DNA of 8,377 nt. Origin: Candidatus Rokuibacteriota bacterium. GTDB taxonomy: Bacteria > Methylomirabilota > Methylomirabilia > Rokubacteriales > CSP1-6. Position 1 is the first letter of the stretch, and each line of letters starts with the position of its first letter. The stretch is from the NCBI GenBank assembly GCA_003220195.1, contig QHRT01000045.1:1-8377 (forward strand), read 5' to 3'. The notes under the pieces are model-generated. The model did no database searches, had not been told where the DNA came from, and saw nothing but the letters and a program-made list of their open reading frames with translations. Below, piece by piece: positions 1 through 6,257 of the stretch. Made by a program: the position numbers and the translations under genes.

Positions 1-100
1 CGTTCTCACGCCGGGGGATCCCGTCCGGTTCACGCTCGAACGGCGCGGCATGCAAAGCGTGGTGGTGGCGATCGAGCGGGACAAGCGCAGCGCGCCGTGA
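1..100 (+). CDS. C-terminal fragment of an unidentified protein, possibly with a CusF-like copper-binding domain
   Basis: Only the last 32 residues are inside the window; the reading frame starts at base 2 and stops with TGA at 98-100. The end reads LTPGDPVRFTLERRGMQSVV and then VAIERDKRSAP. A pattern of Gly-Asp-x-Val-x-Phe, a basic turn and a short hydrophobic strand resembles the last two strands of the small OB-like barrel in periplasmic copper chaperones of the CusF type, which also occurs fused to SCO1-like proteins and metal efflux subunits. The frame is chosen because the other two forward frames give Arg/Ala/Gly-rich low-complexity peptides typical of shadow frames. The protein identity is a guess from a very short piece. 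It converges with the alcohol dehydrogenase gene and a hairpin follows its stop directly. Confidence 0.5.
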   Translation, partial: VLTPGDPVRFTLERRGMQSVVVAIERDKRSAP

Positions 101-119
101 CGGCGTCGGACGAACGCCG
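101..119. terminator. Hairpin between convergent genes, candidate bidirectional terminator
   Basis: CGGCGT at 101-106 and ACGCCG at 114-119 form a perfect 6-bp GC-rich stem around a 7-base loop. It begins at the first base after the TGA of the rightward gene and lies 10 bases from the stop of the leftward dehydrogenase gene. There is no T-tract on either side, so it is not a canonical intrinsic terminator. Its position between two gene ends is the main argument for a role in ending or stabilising transcripts. Confidence 0.35.
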
Positions 120-128
120 CCGGGTTCG

Positions 129-1223
129 CTAGAACACGAGCACGGTCCGCGCGACCTCGCCGGCCTTCATCGCTCGAAACGCCTCGTTGATGTCCTCGAG
201 CCGGCCGCGACGCGTCACCATCTCGTCGAGCAGCAATCGGCCCTGCCGGTAGAACTCGAGATAGCGCGGGATGTCGACGCGGAAGCGATTCGACCCCATC
301 CGCGACGTCTGAATCTTGCACTCCGGCCGGATCGCCATCCACGGAAACTCGATCTTCGCGTCCGGCGGGAGCACGCCGACGATGGTCGCGGTCCCGCGGA
401 TCGCGAGGCTCTCGATCGCCTGACGCACCAGCGTCGCGTTGCCGACCGCCTCGAAGGCGTGGTCGACGCCGGCGCCGCCGGTGAGCGCGCGGACCGCCTT
501 GACGGGATCGTCCTTCGTGGTGTTCACGACGTGCGTGGCGCCGAGCTTCTGCGCCATCTCGAGCTTCGTGTCGAACATGTCGAGCCCGATGATCTGGCGC
601 GCGCCGCCGATGCGGGCGCCTTGCACGATCGCCAGCCCCACGCCGCCGCAACCGAACACCGCGACCGTTTGCCCCGCCTCGAGCCCGGCGCTTCGCAGCG
701 CCGCGCCGACGCCCGTGAGCACGCCGCAGCCGACGAGCGCCGCGCGGTCGAGCGGCAGCGCCGGATCGATCTTCACGATCGAGTTCTCGTGCAGCAGCAT
801 GCGCTCGGCGTAGCTCGAGATGCCGATGAACTGCTGGAAGCTCTGACCGCGCTGCGAGAGTCGCGGACGCGCCGACGCGGGTCGCGTGACGGCGCCGCCC
901 ACGCAGAGGTTCGGATGACCGCCGAGGCACTGCTCGCAGCTGCCACAGAAGCCTGACAGGCACGCCACGACGTGATCGCCTGGCCGGACGGTCGTCACCT
1001 CGCTGCCGACCTGCTCGACGACGCCGGCGCCCTCGTGTCCGAGCACGATGGGGCGCTCGAGCGAGAAGCGCGAGTGACCGTCGACGACGTGGAGATCGCT
1101 GTGACAGACGCCGGTCGCGGCGGTGCGCACCAGGACCTCGCGGCCGGACGGCGAGTCGATCTCGACCGTTTCGATCGTCAGGGGCTCGTGCGGCTTGCGG
1201 CACACCGCGGCTTTCATGTCCAT
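129..1223 (-). CDS. Zinc-dependent alcohol dehydrogenase (MDR superfamily, AdhC/COG1062-like)
   Basis: A 364-residue medium-chain dehydrogenase/reductase, the usual length for the family, expected to be cytosolic and to interconvert an alcohol and its aldehyde using NAD(H). The GroES-like N-terminal domain carries catalytic-zinc ligands Cys40, His63 (in GHEGAG) and Cys166. The structural-zinc lobe has Cys93, Cys96, Cys99 and Cys107. The Rossmann domain has GCGGVG at 191-196, and Asp215 at the end of the second strand indicates NAD rather than NADP. The region RPRLSQRGQSFQQFIGISSY and the C-terminal half resemble the class-III-like group that includes glutathione- or mycothiol-type formaldehyde and NDMA-dependent dehydrogenases; the true substrate and any thiol cofactor cannot be read from the sequence. 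The start is set by AGGAGG six bases before ATG. It lies 44 bases downstream of the antiporter gene on the same strand, with its own -10-like box in that gap. Confidence 0.95.
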   Translation of the reverse strand: MDMKAAVCRKPHEPLTIETVEIDSPSGREVLVRTAATGVCHSDLHVVDGHSRFSLERPIVLGHEGAGVVEQVGSEVTTVRPGDHVVACLSGFCGSCEQCLGGHPNLCVGGAVTRPASARPRLSQRGQSFQQFIGISSYAERMLLHENSIVKIDPALPLDRAALVGCGVLTGVGAALRSAGLEAGQTVAVFGCGGVGLAIVQGARIGGARQIIGLDMFDTKLEMAQKLGATHVVNTTKDDPVKAVRALTGGAGVDHAFEAVGNATLVRQAIESLAIRGTATIVGVLPPDAKIEFPWMAIRPECKIQTSRMGSNRFRVDIPRYLEFYRQGRLLLDEMVTRRGRLEDINEAFRAMKAGEVARTVLVF

Positions 1224-1227
1224 CGCT

Positions 1228-1235
1228 GACCTCCT
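1228..1235 (-). promoter_or_regulatory. Strong Shine-Dalgarno of the alcohol dehydrogenase
   Basis: On the minus strand AGGAGGTC occupies 1235 down to 1228, and the AGGAGG core is six bases from the ATG at 1223. This decides between the first ATG and a second in-frame ATG two codons later. It is the best ribosome binding site in the window. Confidence 0.8.
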
Positions 1236-1249
1236 GGTCGATGCGGCGC

Positions 1250-1255
1250 AGTATA
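1250..1255 (-). promoter_or_regulatory. -10-like box TATACT upstream of the alcohol dehydrogenase
   Basis: TATACT, one base from the TATAAT consensus, reads leftward in the 44-base gap between the antiporter stop (1268) and the dehydrogenase start. It would give a transcript starting near 1243 with a leader of about 20 bases containing the Shine-Dalgarno. No good -35 box is seen 16-18 bases upstream, where the sequence lies inside the antiporter gene end. A 10-bp palindrome GCCGGCCGGC (1257-1266) abuts it. Separate transcription from the antiporter is therefore possible, in addition to read-through. Confidence 0.35.
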
Positions 1256-1267
1256 CGCCGGCCGGCT

Positions 1268-3217
1268 CTAGGCTTTTCCGCGTGTCGCCGCGATGAACGC
1301 CTCCACCTGTGCCGGGAGACCGAAGACTCGCAGCGTTTCGCCGGCTCGAACGATCGTTTCGGGCGGCGGATTCACCACGGCGCCGCCCGCGCGGTCGATC
1401 GACACGACGGTCACGCCGAACCGTTCGCGAATCCGCGCTTCACGCAGCGACTGATCGACGATCGGCCCTTCGTCGAGCGGCACCTCGCGCACGTCGGGAA
1501 GCTCTCCTGCGGCAGGGACGCGCGGTGGCTGCGCGGACTCCATGGCGGCGCGGAACCGTTCGAGGTACGCGAGCGCCAGGTCTTTGGGCAGCCCGAGCGT
1601 CGCGAGCGCGTGTCGGATGAGCGTGCCGGACGCCTCGAGCTCGGGCTGGATCACCTCGGTGGCGCCGACGGCCCGCAAGCTCTCGGCCTCCGTGCGTCCG
1701 TGGGCGCGCGCGAGGATCGGGACCTGGGGATTGAGCCGGCGCGCTCGCCGAGCCGCGATCCGCGCCGGCTCGATGTCCGGGAGCGCGACGATCACGAGCG
1801 CCGCGCGATCGACGCCGGCCCGCATCAACACGCTCCGGCGCGCGGCGTTACCGAACAGGGACGGCACGCCGCGCGCGCGCAACGCCCGCGCGATGTCCAC
1901 GTCGTGCTCGATCGCGATCCAGGGGACGCCGAACGTTTCGAGCGCTTCTCCGATGGCGCTGCCGACGCGTCCGAATCCGCAGAGCACGACGTGGTTCGAG
2001 AGCTCCGCCGCGAGCTCCATGGGCGGCTGGCCGCGCCGGCGCTCTCGCAGGAGGCGAAGCGACCCGATCCACGTCGGCGCGTGGCGGACGAGCGGCGCGT
2101 TGATCAGGATGCTGAGCAGTGAAGCGGCAAGCGTCGTGTTGTAGACGTCGTCGCCGACGAGGCCGGCCGTCCGGGCGACCTGGACCAGCACGAAGGAAAA
2201 CTCGCCGATCTGCGTCAGGCCGACGGCGGCGAGCACCGCCGTGGACAGCGGATAGCCGAAGAGGGAAACCACCACCGTCCGGGTGATCAGCTTGCCGATC
2301 ACGATCAGCCCGAGCATCACGCCGAGGAGCGGCAGGTTCTCCAGCACCGTCCGGGGATTCATCAACGCGCCGACCGTGACGAAGAACATCGCCACGAACG
2401 CGTCCCGGAGCGGCAGGAGCCGTTCCAGCGCCTCGTGCGCGTAGTCGGAATCGCTGATCGTGAGGCCGGCCAGAAACGCGCCGAGCGCCAGCGAGAGCCC
2501 GACGGCCTGGGTCAAGGCGGCAGTGCCGATCCCGATCGCGAGCGCCACCATCAGGAAGAGCTCGTCGCTCCCCGTCCGGCCGACACGGCCCATCAGCGAC
2601 GGGACGAGTTTCGCGGCGACGTAGATGAACGGGCCGAGCACGAGGGCGGCTCTCCCGAGCGCCAACGCGATCGCGATCACGCGCCCGGAATCGACGGCGC
2701 CGAGCTCGGGAAGCACCACGGTCATGACGACCACCGCCAGGTCCTCCACGAGGCTGATGCCGATGATCACGCGCCCGTGTCGCGCGTGCAGCTCGCCACG
2801 GTCGAGCAACAGGCGCACCAGCACCATGCTGCTGGCGACCGAGATCACCATCCCGACGACGGCGCCCTGGAGCAGCGGCCATCCGAGCAGTGCGAACACC
2901 CCGAGTGCCGAACCGATCGAGAGGACGATTCCGAGGGGCCCGCCGAGCAGCGCGACCCACCGGACCCGCAGCAGATTGTGGAGCGAGAACTCGATGCCGA
3001 TCGAGAACATCAGGAGCACCACGCCGATCTCGGCGAAGAGCTCGAACGTGTGCAGATCGGAAACAGCCGGCCCGGGAGTGAACGGACCGATCACGAGGCC
3101 GCCGACGACGTAGCCGAGAATCATCGGTTGCCGCGCGGACCACGCCAGCACGGCGCCCACGACCGCGGCGACGAAGACGAGGCCGAGGTCGCGGAAGAAC
3201 AGCGGGTCGCCGACCAT
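1268..3217 (-). CDS. CPA2-family monovalent cation:proton antiporter with RCK (TrkA-N and TrkA-C) domains, YbaL/Kef-like
   Basis: A 649-residue integral membrane protein. Residues 1 to about 390 form the hydrophobic Na+/H+ exchanger fold with roughly a dozen membrane segments. An acidic pair Glu158-Asp159 in ISLVEDLAVVVM sits where CPA2 proteins carry their ion-binding DD, QD or ED pair; the ED form recalls E. coli YbaL. GLTISDSDYAHE and RDAFVAMFFVTVGALMNP are also family-like. A cytoplasmic RCK_N domain follows at about 408-525, with dinucleotide-binding GFGRVG (414-419) and Glu437 closing the second strand, which suggests regulation by NAD(H) or another nucleotide. RCK_C covers about 576-649. 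The likely role is K+ or Na+ efflux coupled to H+ entry; which ion is unknown. E. coli YbaL is shorter (about 560 residues) and, as far as I recall, lacks the last domain. The gene starts 24 bases from the divergent oxidoreductase; a weak AAGG lies four bases before ATG. Confidence 0.93.
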   Translation of the reverse strand: MVGDPLFFRDLGLVFVAAVVGAVLAWSARQPMILGYVVGGLVIGPFTPGPAVSDLHTFELFAEIGVVLLMFSIGIEFSLHNLLRVRWVALLGGPLGIVLSIGSALGVFALLGWPLLQGAVVGMVISVASSMVLVRLLLDRGELHARHGRVIIGISLVEDLAVVVMTVVLPELGAVDSGRVIAIALALGRAALVLGPFIYVAAKLVPSLMGRVGRTGSDELFLMVALAIGIGTAALTQAVGLSLALGAFLAGLTISDSDYAHEALERLLPLRDAFVAMFFVTVGALMNPRTVLENLPLLGVMLGLIVIGKLITRTVVVSLFGYPLSTAVLAAVGLTQIGEFSFVLVQVARTAGLVGDDVYNTTLAASLLSILINAPLVRHAPTWIGSLRLLRERRRGQPPMELAAELSNHVVLCGFGRVGSAIGEALETFGVPWIAIEHDVDIARALRARGVPSLFGNAARRSVLMRAGVDRAALVIVALPDIEPARIAARRARRLNPQVPILARAHGRTEAESLRAVGATEVIQPELEASGTLIRHALATLGLPKDLALAYLERFRAAMESAQPPRVPAAGELPDVREVPLDEGPIVDQSLREARIRERFGVTVVSIDRAGGAVVNPPPETIVRAGETLRVFGLPAQVEAFIAATRGKA

Positions 3218-3241
3218 GGCGCCTTACCCTATCATCCGGTC
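3218..3241. promoter_or_regulatory. 24-bp divergent start region with overlapping opposed -10-like boxes
   Basis: Only 24 bases separate the ATG of the leftward antiporter (3217) from the ATG of the rightward oxidoreductase (3242). On the plus strand TATCAT (3230-3235) ends seven bases before the oxidoreductase ATG. On the minus strand TAGGGT (3231 down to 3226) ends nine bases before the antiporter ATG. The two boxes share bases 3230-3231. Such spacing would place both transcription starts at or next to the start codons, giving leaderless or nearly leaderless mRNAs. The -35 positions fall inside the opposite genes and match TTGACA poorly. The boxes are short, so this is a position-based inference; the weak AAGG before the antiporter start argues for a slightly longer leader there. 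Confidence 0.35.
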
Positions 3242-4237
3242 ATGACGATACGCATCGCGGCCGTCGGCGTCAGTCACTGGCACTCGCTCTACGACTCGGC
3301 GTACCTCCGGCATCTCGCCACGTTCGAGGACGTGCGGATCGTCGGCCTGCACGACCCCGATCCTGCGATCGCGGCGAAGCGCGCCACCGCGCTCGGTGAA
3401 CCGCCGACCTTCACGGATCACCGGCACATGCTGGAGACTGTCCGCCCGGATTTCGTCGTCGCGCTGGGCCGTCACGACGCGATGGCGCAGGTGGCGCACG
3501 ACCTGCTCGACGGCGGGTATCCCTTCCTGATGGAAAAGCCGATGGGCAAGAACGCCGAGGAGGTGCGACGCATCGCGGAGAAGGCGGCGGCGAAGAACGC
3601 ATTCGTCGCGGTGCCGCTGGGGCAGCGGTATCAGCCGTTCGTGCGCCGCGCGCGGCAGCTCCTGGCCGACGGGAAATTCGGTCCGGTCTCGCACATCTAC
3701 GTCCGGCAGAACCGTCCGACGTCGGCGCGATACCCGGCGTGGGATGCGCCGTGGATGCTCGATCCCGCCGTCGCCGGCGGCGGCTGCCTCCGGAATCTCG
3801 GGCCGCACGGACTCGACGTGTTTCTGTTCCTGACCGGCGAGGATGCGGAAGTGACTGGAGCGCAGCTGAGCTGGCGCGCGCTCGGTCAGCGCGTCGAGGA
3901 CTACGCGGCCGTGTTGCTGCGCTCGTCGAGCGGCGTGCTGGGCACGATCGAGGTCGGCAACACGTTCCCCGGCGAGTCGGGCACCGACGGCGAGTGGAAG
4001 ATCGCCGGCCGCGACGCGATCCTCGCGCTGAAAGACGGCGCGCTGCGTCTGGTCACCGCGGATGGCGAGCAGACGATGCCGGGCGAGCCCGCGGAGCCGA
4101 CGGCGCTGACGGCGGTGCGCGATGCGCTCGACCACTGGCGTCGCGGCATGTCGCCGCCCATCAGCGTGCACGACCTGGTCCCGGTCGTCCGTCTCATCGA
4201 TCGCGCGTACGAGCTGGCGGGGCGACCGTACGGGTGA
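3242..4237 (+). CDS. Gfo/Idh/MocA family oxidoreductase
   Basis: A 331-residue protein of the usual length for this NAD(P)-dependent sugar or cyclitol dehydrogenase family, without a signal peptide. The N-terminal Rossmann half (1 to about 120) starts directly with strand TIRIAAVG. It ends with the family Glu-Lys-Pro triad at 98-100 in LMEKPMGKN, where Lys99 is the usual catalytic lysine. The C-terminal alpha/beta substrate domain has GGGCLRNLGPHGLDVFLFLTG-like sequence at 179-199, with His189 and Asp192 in the places of the family active-site motif. The nucleotide-binding loop is atypical: GVSHWH at 9-14 instead of GxGxxG. The frame is open far upstream, but the first strand follows this ATG immediately and any earlier start would lie inside the divergent antiporter gene. 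The substrate is unknown; neighbours give no hint of a sugar pathway. Ribosome binding site is weak or absent. Confidence 0.92.
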   Translation: MTIRIAAVGVSHWHSLYDSAYLRHLATFEDVRIVGLHDPDPAIAAKRATALGEPPTFTDHRHMLETVRPDFVVALGRHDAMAQVAHDLLDGGYPFLMEKPMGKNAEEVRRIAEKAAAKNAFVAVPLGQRYQPFVRRARQLLADGKFGPVSHIYVRQNRPTSARYPAWDAPWMLDPAVAGGGCLRNLGPHGLDVFLFLTGEDAEVTGAQLSWRALGQRVEDYAAVLLRSSSGVLGTIEVGNTFPGESGTDGEWKIAGRDAILALKDGALRLVTADGEQTMPGEPAEPTALTAVRDALDHWRRGMSPPISVHDLVPVVRLIDRAYELAGRPYG

Positions 4238-4256
4238 CCGGGGAATTCACCGGCAC
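4234..4256 (+). terminator. Weak hairpin at the end of the oxidoreductase gene
   Basis: GTG-A-CCGG (4234-4241) pairs with CCGG-CAC (4250-4256) around an 8-base loop GGAATTCA, with one bulged A. It spans the TGA stop codon. No T-tract follows, so a terminator function is uncertain. The remaining gap to the next gene (4257-4364) holds no convincing ORF other than a 13-codon ATG frame at 4275 with no coding signal. Confidence 0.2.
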
Positions 4257-4328
4257 GGCTTCCGAGGTCGTGTCATGAAGTGGCGGTCGACGGCCGGATC
4301 GCTTCTGTCGTCGTGACGAGACGGGTAA

Positions 4329-4357
4329 TCCACAAGGCATCCGATCGTTGATACGCT
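4329..4357 (+). promoter_or_regulatory. Candidate promoter of the AlkB-like gene, giving a leaderless mRNA
   Basis: TCCACA (4329-4334, four of six matches to TTGACA), a 17-base spacer and TACGCT (4352-4357, TAnnnT type) precede the GTG start at 4365 by eight bases. This spacing would put the transcription start at the start codon itself. A GGAG is present at 4359-4362 but only two bases from GTG, too close for normal ribosome binding, which agrees with leaderless initiation. Both boxes are imperfect. Confidence 0.35.
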
Positions 4358-4364
4358 CGGAGTT

Positions 4365-4955
4365 GTGAGCGAGGAGCTGCCGGACGGCTTCGTCTATCGG
4401 CCGGACTTCGTCACCGCCGCGGAGCAGGATGAATTGCTTGCCACCGTCCGGGCGGTCGACTTCGACGAAGTGAAGATGCGCGGCGCGGTGGCGCGCCGGC
4501 GGGCGGCGCACTTCGGGTGGCGTTACGGCTACGAGTCGTGGCGCATCGAGCCGGGGCCACCGATCCCAGACGACTTGCTGGGCCTTCGAGAGCGGAGCGC
4601 CGAGCTGGCTGCGGTTGACGCAGGGACACTCGTCGAAGTTCTAGTGACCGAGTACTCACCCGGTGCGGGGATCGGCTGGCATCGTGACGCCCCGCAGTTC
4701 GGTGTCGTCATCGGCGTGTCGTTGCTCGGCCCCTGTCGATTCCGCTTCGAGCGCGGACACGACGCGGAGCGCGAGACACGCGCACTCGTGCTCGAGCCAC
4801 GCTCCGCGTACGTGCTCGACGGCGCCGCGCGATTTGAATGGCGCCACAGCATTCCACCGACGAAGAGTCCCCGCTACTCGATCACGTTTCGTGCCTTGCG
4901 CCAGGACGCCGAGAAGGGCGCCTCGCATCTGCACCCTTCTCCCGGACCGCGCTGA
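4365..4955 (+). CDS. AlkB-like Fe(II)/2-oxoglutarate-dependent dioxygenase
   Basis: A 196-residue cytosolic protein of the AlkB superfamily, whose members oxidatively remove alkyl groups from nucleic acid bases with Fe(II), O2 and 2-oxoglutarate. The iron triad is visible as His106-x-Asp108 in GIGWHRDAP and His161 in EWRHSIPP. The 2-oxoglutarate-binding arginines are Arg170 and Arg176 in RYSITFR, the same spacing as in E. coli AlkB. SLLGPCRFRF (119-128) and LEPRSAYVLDG (143-153) are core strands. The nucleotide-recognition N-terminal part differs from E. coli AlkB, so the substrate (DNA, RNA or other) is open. GTG is the only possible start: a TAA lies in frame at 4326 with no start codon between. 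The domain ends near residue 179; residues 183-193 are encoded by a palindrome, so the tail looks added. It converges with the beta-helix remnant. Confidence 0.92.
   Translation: MSEELPDGFVYRPDFVTAAEQDELLATVRAVDFDEVKMRGAVARRRAAHFGWRYGYESWRIEPGPPIPDDLLGLRERSAELAAVDAGTLVEVLVTEYSPGAGIGWHRDAPQFGVVIGVSLLGPCRFRFERGHDAERETRALVLEPRSAYVLDGAARFEWRHSIPPTKSPRYSITFRALRQDAEKGASHLHPSPGPR
4911..4941. repeat. 31-bp imperfect palindrome at the 3' end of the AlkB-like gene (REP-like or terminator hairpin)
   Basis: GAGAAGGG (4911-4918) and CCCTTCTC (4934-4941) are perfect inverted copies. Inside them a further two pairs (GC 4920-4921 with GC 4931-4932) form after one C/A mismatch, leaving a 9-base loop. The stem is thus 8 + 2 bp, by far the best hairpin noticed in the window. 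It lies inside the coding sequence, beginning exactly on a codon boundary and encoding residues 183-193 of the dioxygenase, just after its conserved core. No T-tract follows on either strand, so it looks more like a dispersed palindromic repeat or transcript-stabilising hairpin between convergent units than a classical intrinsic terminator. Other genomic copies cannot be checked here. Confidence 0.6.
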
Positions 4956-5160
4956 GGACGCTGCAGCAGCCGCTCCCTCCTGCGACCGCGATGCCTGTGT
5001 CGTTGTCGGACACCTCGTGGTGGGAGATGATCGATCCGCTGACGGCCTCGAAGACGAAGATCGCCGCCGCCTGGACTTCGTTGAAGAAATGCGGCCCGCA
5101 TTCGGGGACGCGACAGAGATTCCCGCTGATCTCACGCTCGCCCGCCTCATCGCTATTCAC
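4954..5160 (-). pseudogene. Remnant of a beta-helix protein gene, out of frame with the adjacent intact one
   Basis: On the minus strand, in the frame one base off that of the neighbouring beta-helix gene, the sequence encodes about 69 residues with clear protein character: EISGNLCRVPECGPHFF, then NEVQAAAIFVFEAVSGSIIS, HHEVSDNDTGIAVAGGSG and CCSVL. It aligns with residues about 233-283 of the intact protein: SGN-[IL]-C, a later CGP, an aromatic, Gln and Ala-x-Ile are kept in order. From about 4954 downward the frame turns into Arg-rich noise antisense to the dioxygenase gene (frame stop at 4882). There is no start codon context of its own. Two readings are possible: the true end of one long gene cut off by a one-base loss in the CCC run at about 5160-5163, or the core of a lost tandem paralogue. 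Either way it is truncated at its 3' side. Confidence 0.6.
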
Positions 5161-6257
5161 GGGCCGCCGATGACGGTGGCGGTGAAGCCGCAGCATTCCA
5201 CTTCCTCGACCGCGGGCCCCGAAAGCCCGGAAAACGTCACACTCTTCAGCGTCACGGTGGAATCTGCGCTGTCGGCGATGACCCACACACCGCCTCCGCC
5301 GCCGCTGATCTGGGCGCCGTCGATGAGGAAGGTCCCGTCGAAGAGCCCCAGCCCGAAGAAGTCGTTGTCCACCATGCGGTTGTGACTGATCTCGTCCGAC
5401 TCGCCGAGCAGCATCCCCACCTGGTTGCCGAACGTCAGGTTGTTCGTGACGACGGTGCCCGGGCCCCAGCCACCCGCCAGGATGCCGGCGTGCTGGAACT
5501 GCGTGAACCAGTCGGGGCCACATCCAGGGTCGGTCGGCGGGCAGATATTCCCGCTGACCGTGTTGTGAGCGATCGTCCCGACCGAACCGACCGGGAACTC
5601 GATGCCGTCGGTGGCGACGCCGCCGGCCGGGCCAGGACCGACCACCGTGTTGTACGTGATGTTGGCCGTCGAGCCGAACCCGAGCACCACGATGCCGGAC
5701 GACTGGTAGTTCGTGATCTCGGAGTATCGGATGTCGAGCGACGCCGGCGGCGCGGGGACCTCGCCCACGAGGATGCCGGTGCCGCTGTGGAAGCACCCGG
5801 CCATCGGCGAGTCGTGGATGTCCCGCACGGCGCCGAAGCTGAAGCCCAGGTGCGCGGTGCCATGCACCCGGATACCGGCGGTGAGCGCGCCTTTCTTGCA
5901 CGTGCCGGACCCCGGCCCGCTGACCGTCAGCCGCGACATCGAGACCGATGCGCCACCGAAGATCTCGACGATGGAGGTGTCGTGCAGCTCGCCCTGGCGC
6001 AGCTTCGATGGAGCGCGGATGATCGTCGACTTGACGCCCGCGCCGACGATCTCGAGGCTCTTGCTGATGCGGAGCTGCTCCGTGTATGTACCGGCCAGCA
6101 CGGAGATCGTGTCGCCGGCCTGCGCCGCGTCGATCGCTGCCTGGATCGTCGGGTAGGCTGTCGGTACGACTCGTGACGAGCTCGCCTCGGAAGACGTCAG
6201 CATCCCGGTGACACCGAGAGCCACCATGACAACGATCGCGCGCACGAGGTAGGTCAT
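5157..6257 (-). CDS. Secreted right-handed parallel beta-helix repeat protein
   Basis: A 366-residue protein with a signal peptide: a hydrophobic stretch LVRAIVVMVALGVTGML (4-20) followed by SSEASSS, with cleavage likely near residues 24-27. The mature part opens with VPTAYPTIQAAIDAAQAGDT (31-50) and then LAGTYTEQLRISKSLEIVGAG, the entry coil typical of NosD/pectate-lyase-like PbH1 proteins. Repeated short coils follow, rich in Asn, Gly and Val (NITYNTVVG, AHNTVSGNIC, VTNNLTFGNQVG, ISHNRMVDNDFFG). Cys120, 155, 239, 246, 355 and 356 may pair outside the cell. No catalytic residues can be assigned; such folds serve as carbohydrate-active enzymes, adhesins or surface scaffolds. AGAGGT five bases before ATG supports the start. 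The stop at 5157 comes directly after CCGFTATVIGGP; beta-helix-like sequence resumes beyond it in another frame, so this end may be premature. Confidence 0.85.
   Translation of the reverse strand: MTYLVRAIVVMVALGVTGMLTSSEASSSRVVPTAYPTIQAAIDAAQAGDTISVLAGTYTEQLRISKSLEIVGAGVKSTIIRAPSKLRQGELHDTSIVEIFGGASVSMSRLTVSGPGSGTCKKGALTAGIRVHGTAHLGFSFGAVRDIHDSPMAGCFHSGTGILVGEVPAPPASLDIRYSEITNYQSSGIVVLGFGSTANITYNTVVGPGPAGGVATDGIEFPVGSVGTIAHNTVSGNICPPTDPGCGPDWFTQFQHAGILAGGWGPGTVVTNNLTFGNQVGMLLGESDEISHNRMVDNDFFGLGLFDGTFLIDGAQISGGGGGVWVIADSADSTVTLKSVTFSGLSGPAVEEVECCGFTATVIGGP

Noticed and set aside
1241..2122. Plus-strand frame of 293 codons opposite the antiporter
   Set aside because: Composition (Arg, Asp, His, Glu) is typical of antisense shadows in GC-rich genes, no motif, no ribosome binding site.
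2435..3241. Long open frame continuous with the oxidoreductase, giving a 600-residue protein
   Set aside because: The upstream part is a His/Arg/Asp/Glu-rich antisense shadow of the antiporter; the conserved Rossmann strand begins at the ATG at 3242.
4275..4316. 13-codon ORF between the oxidoreductase and the AlkB-like gene
   Set aside because: No Shine-Dalgarno, no hydrophobic or other character, and its length is expected by chance.
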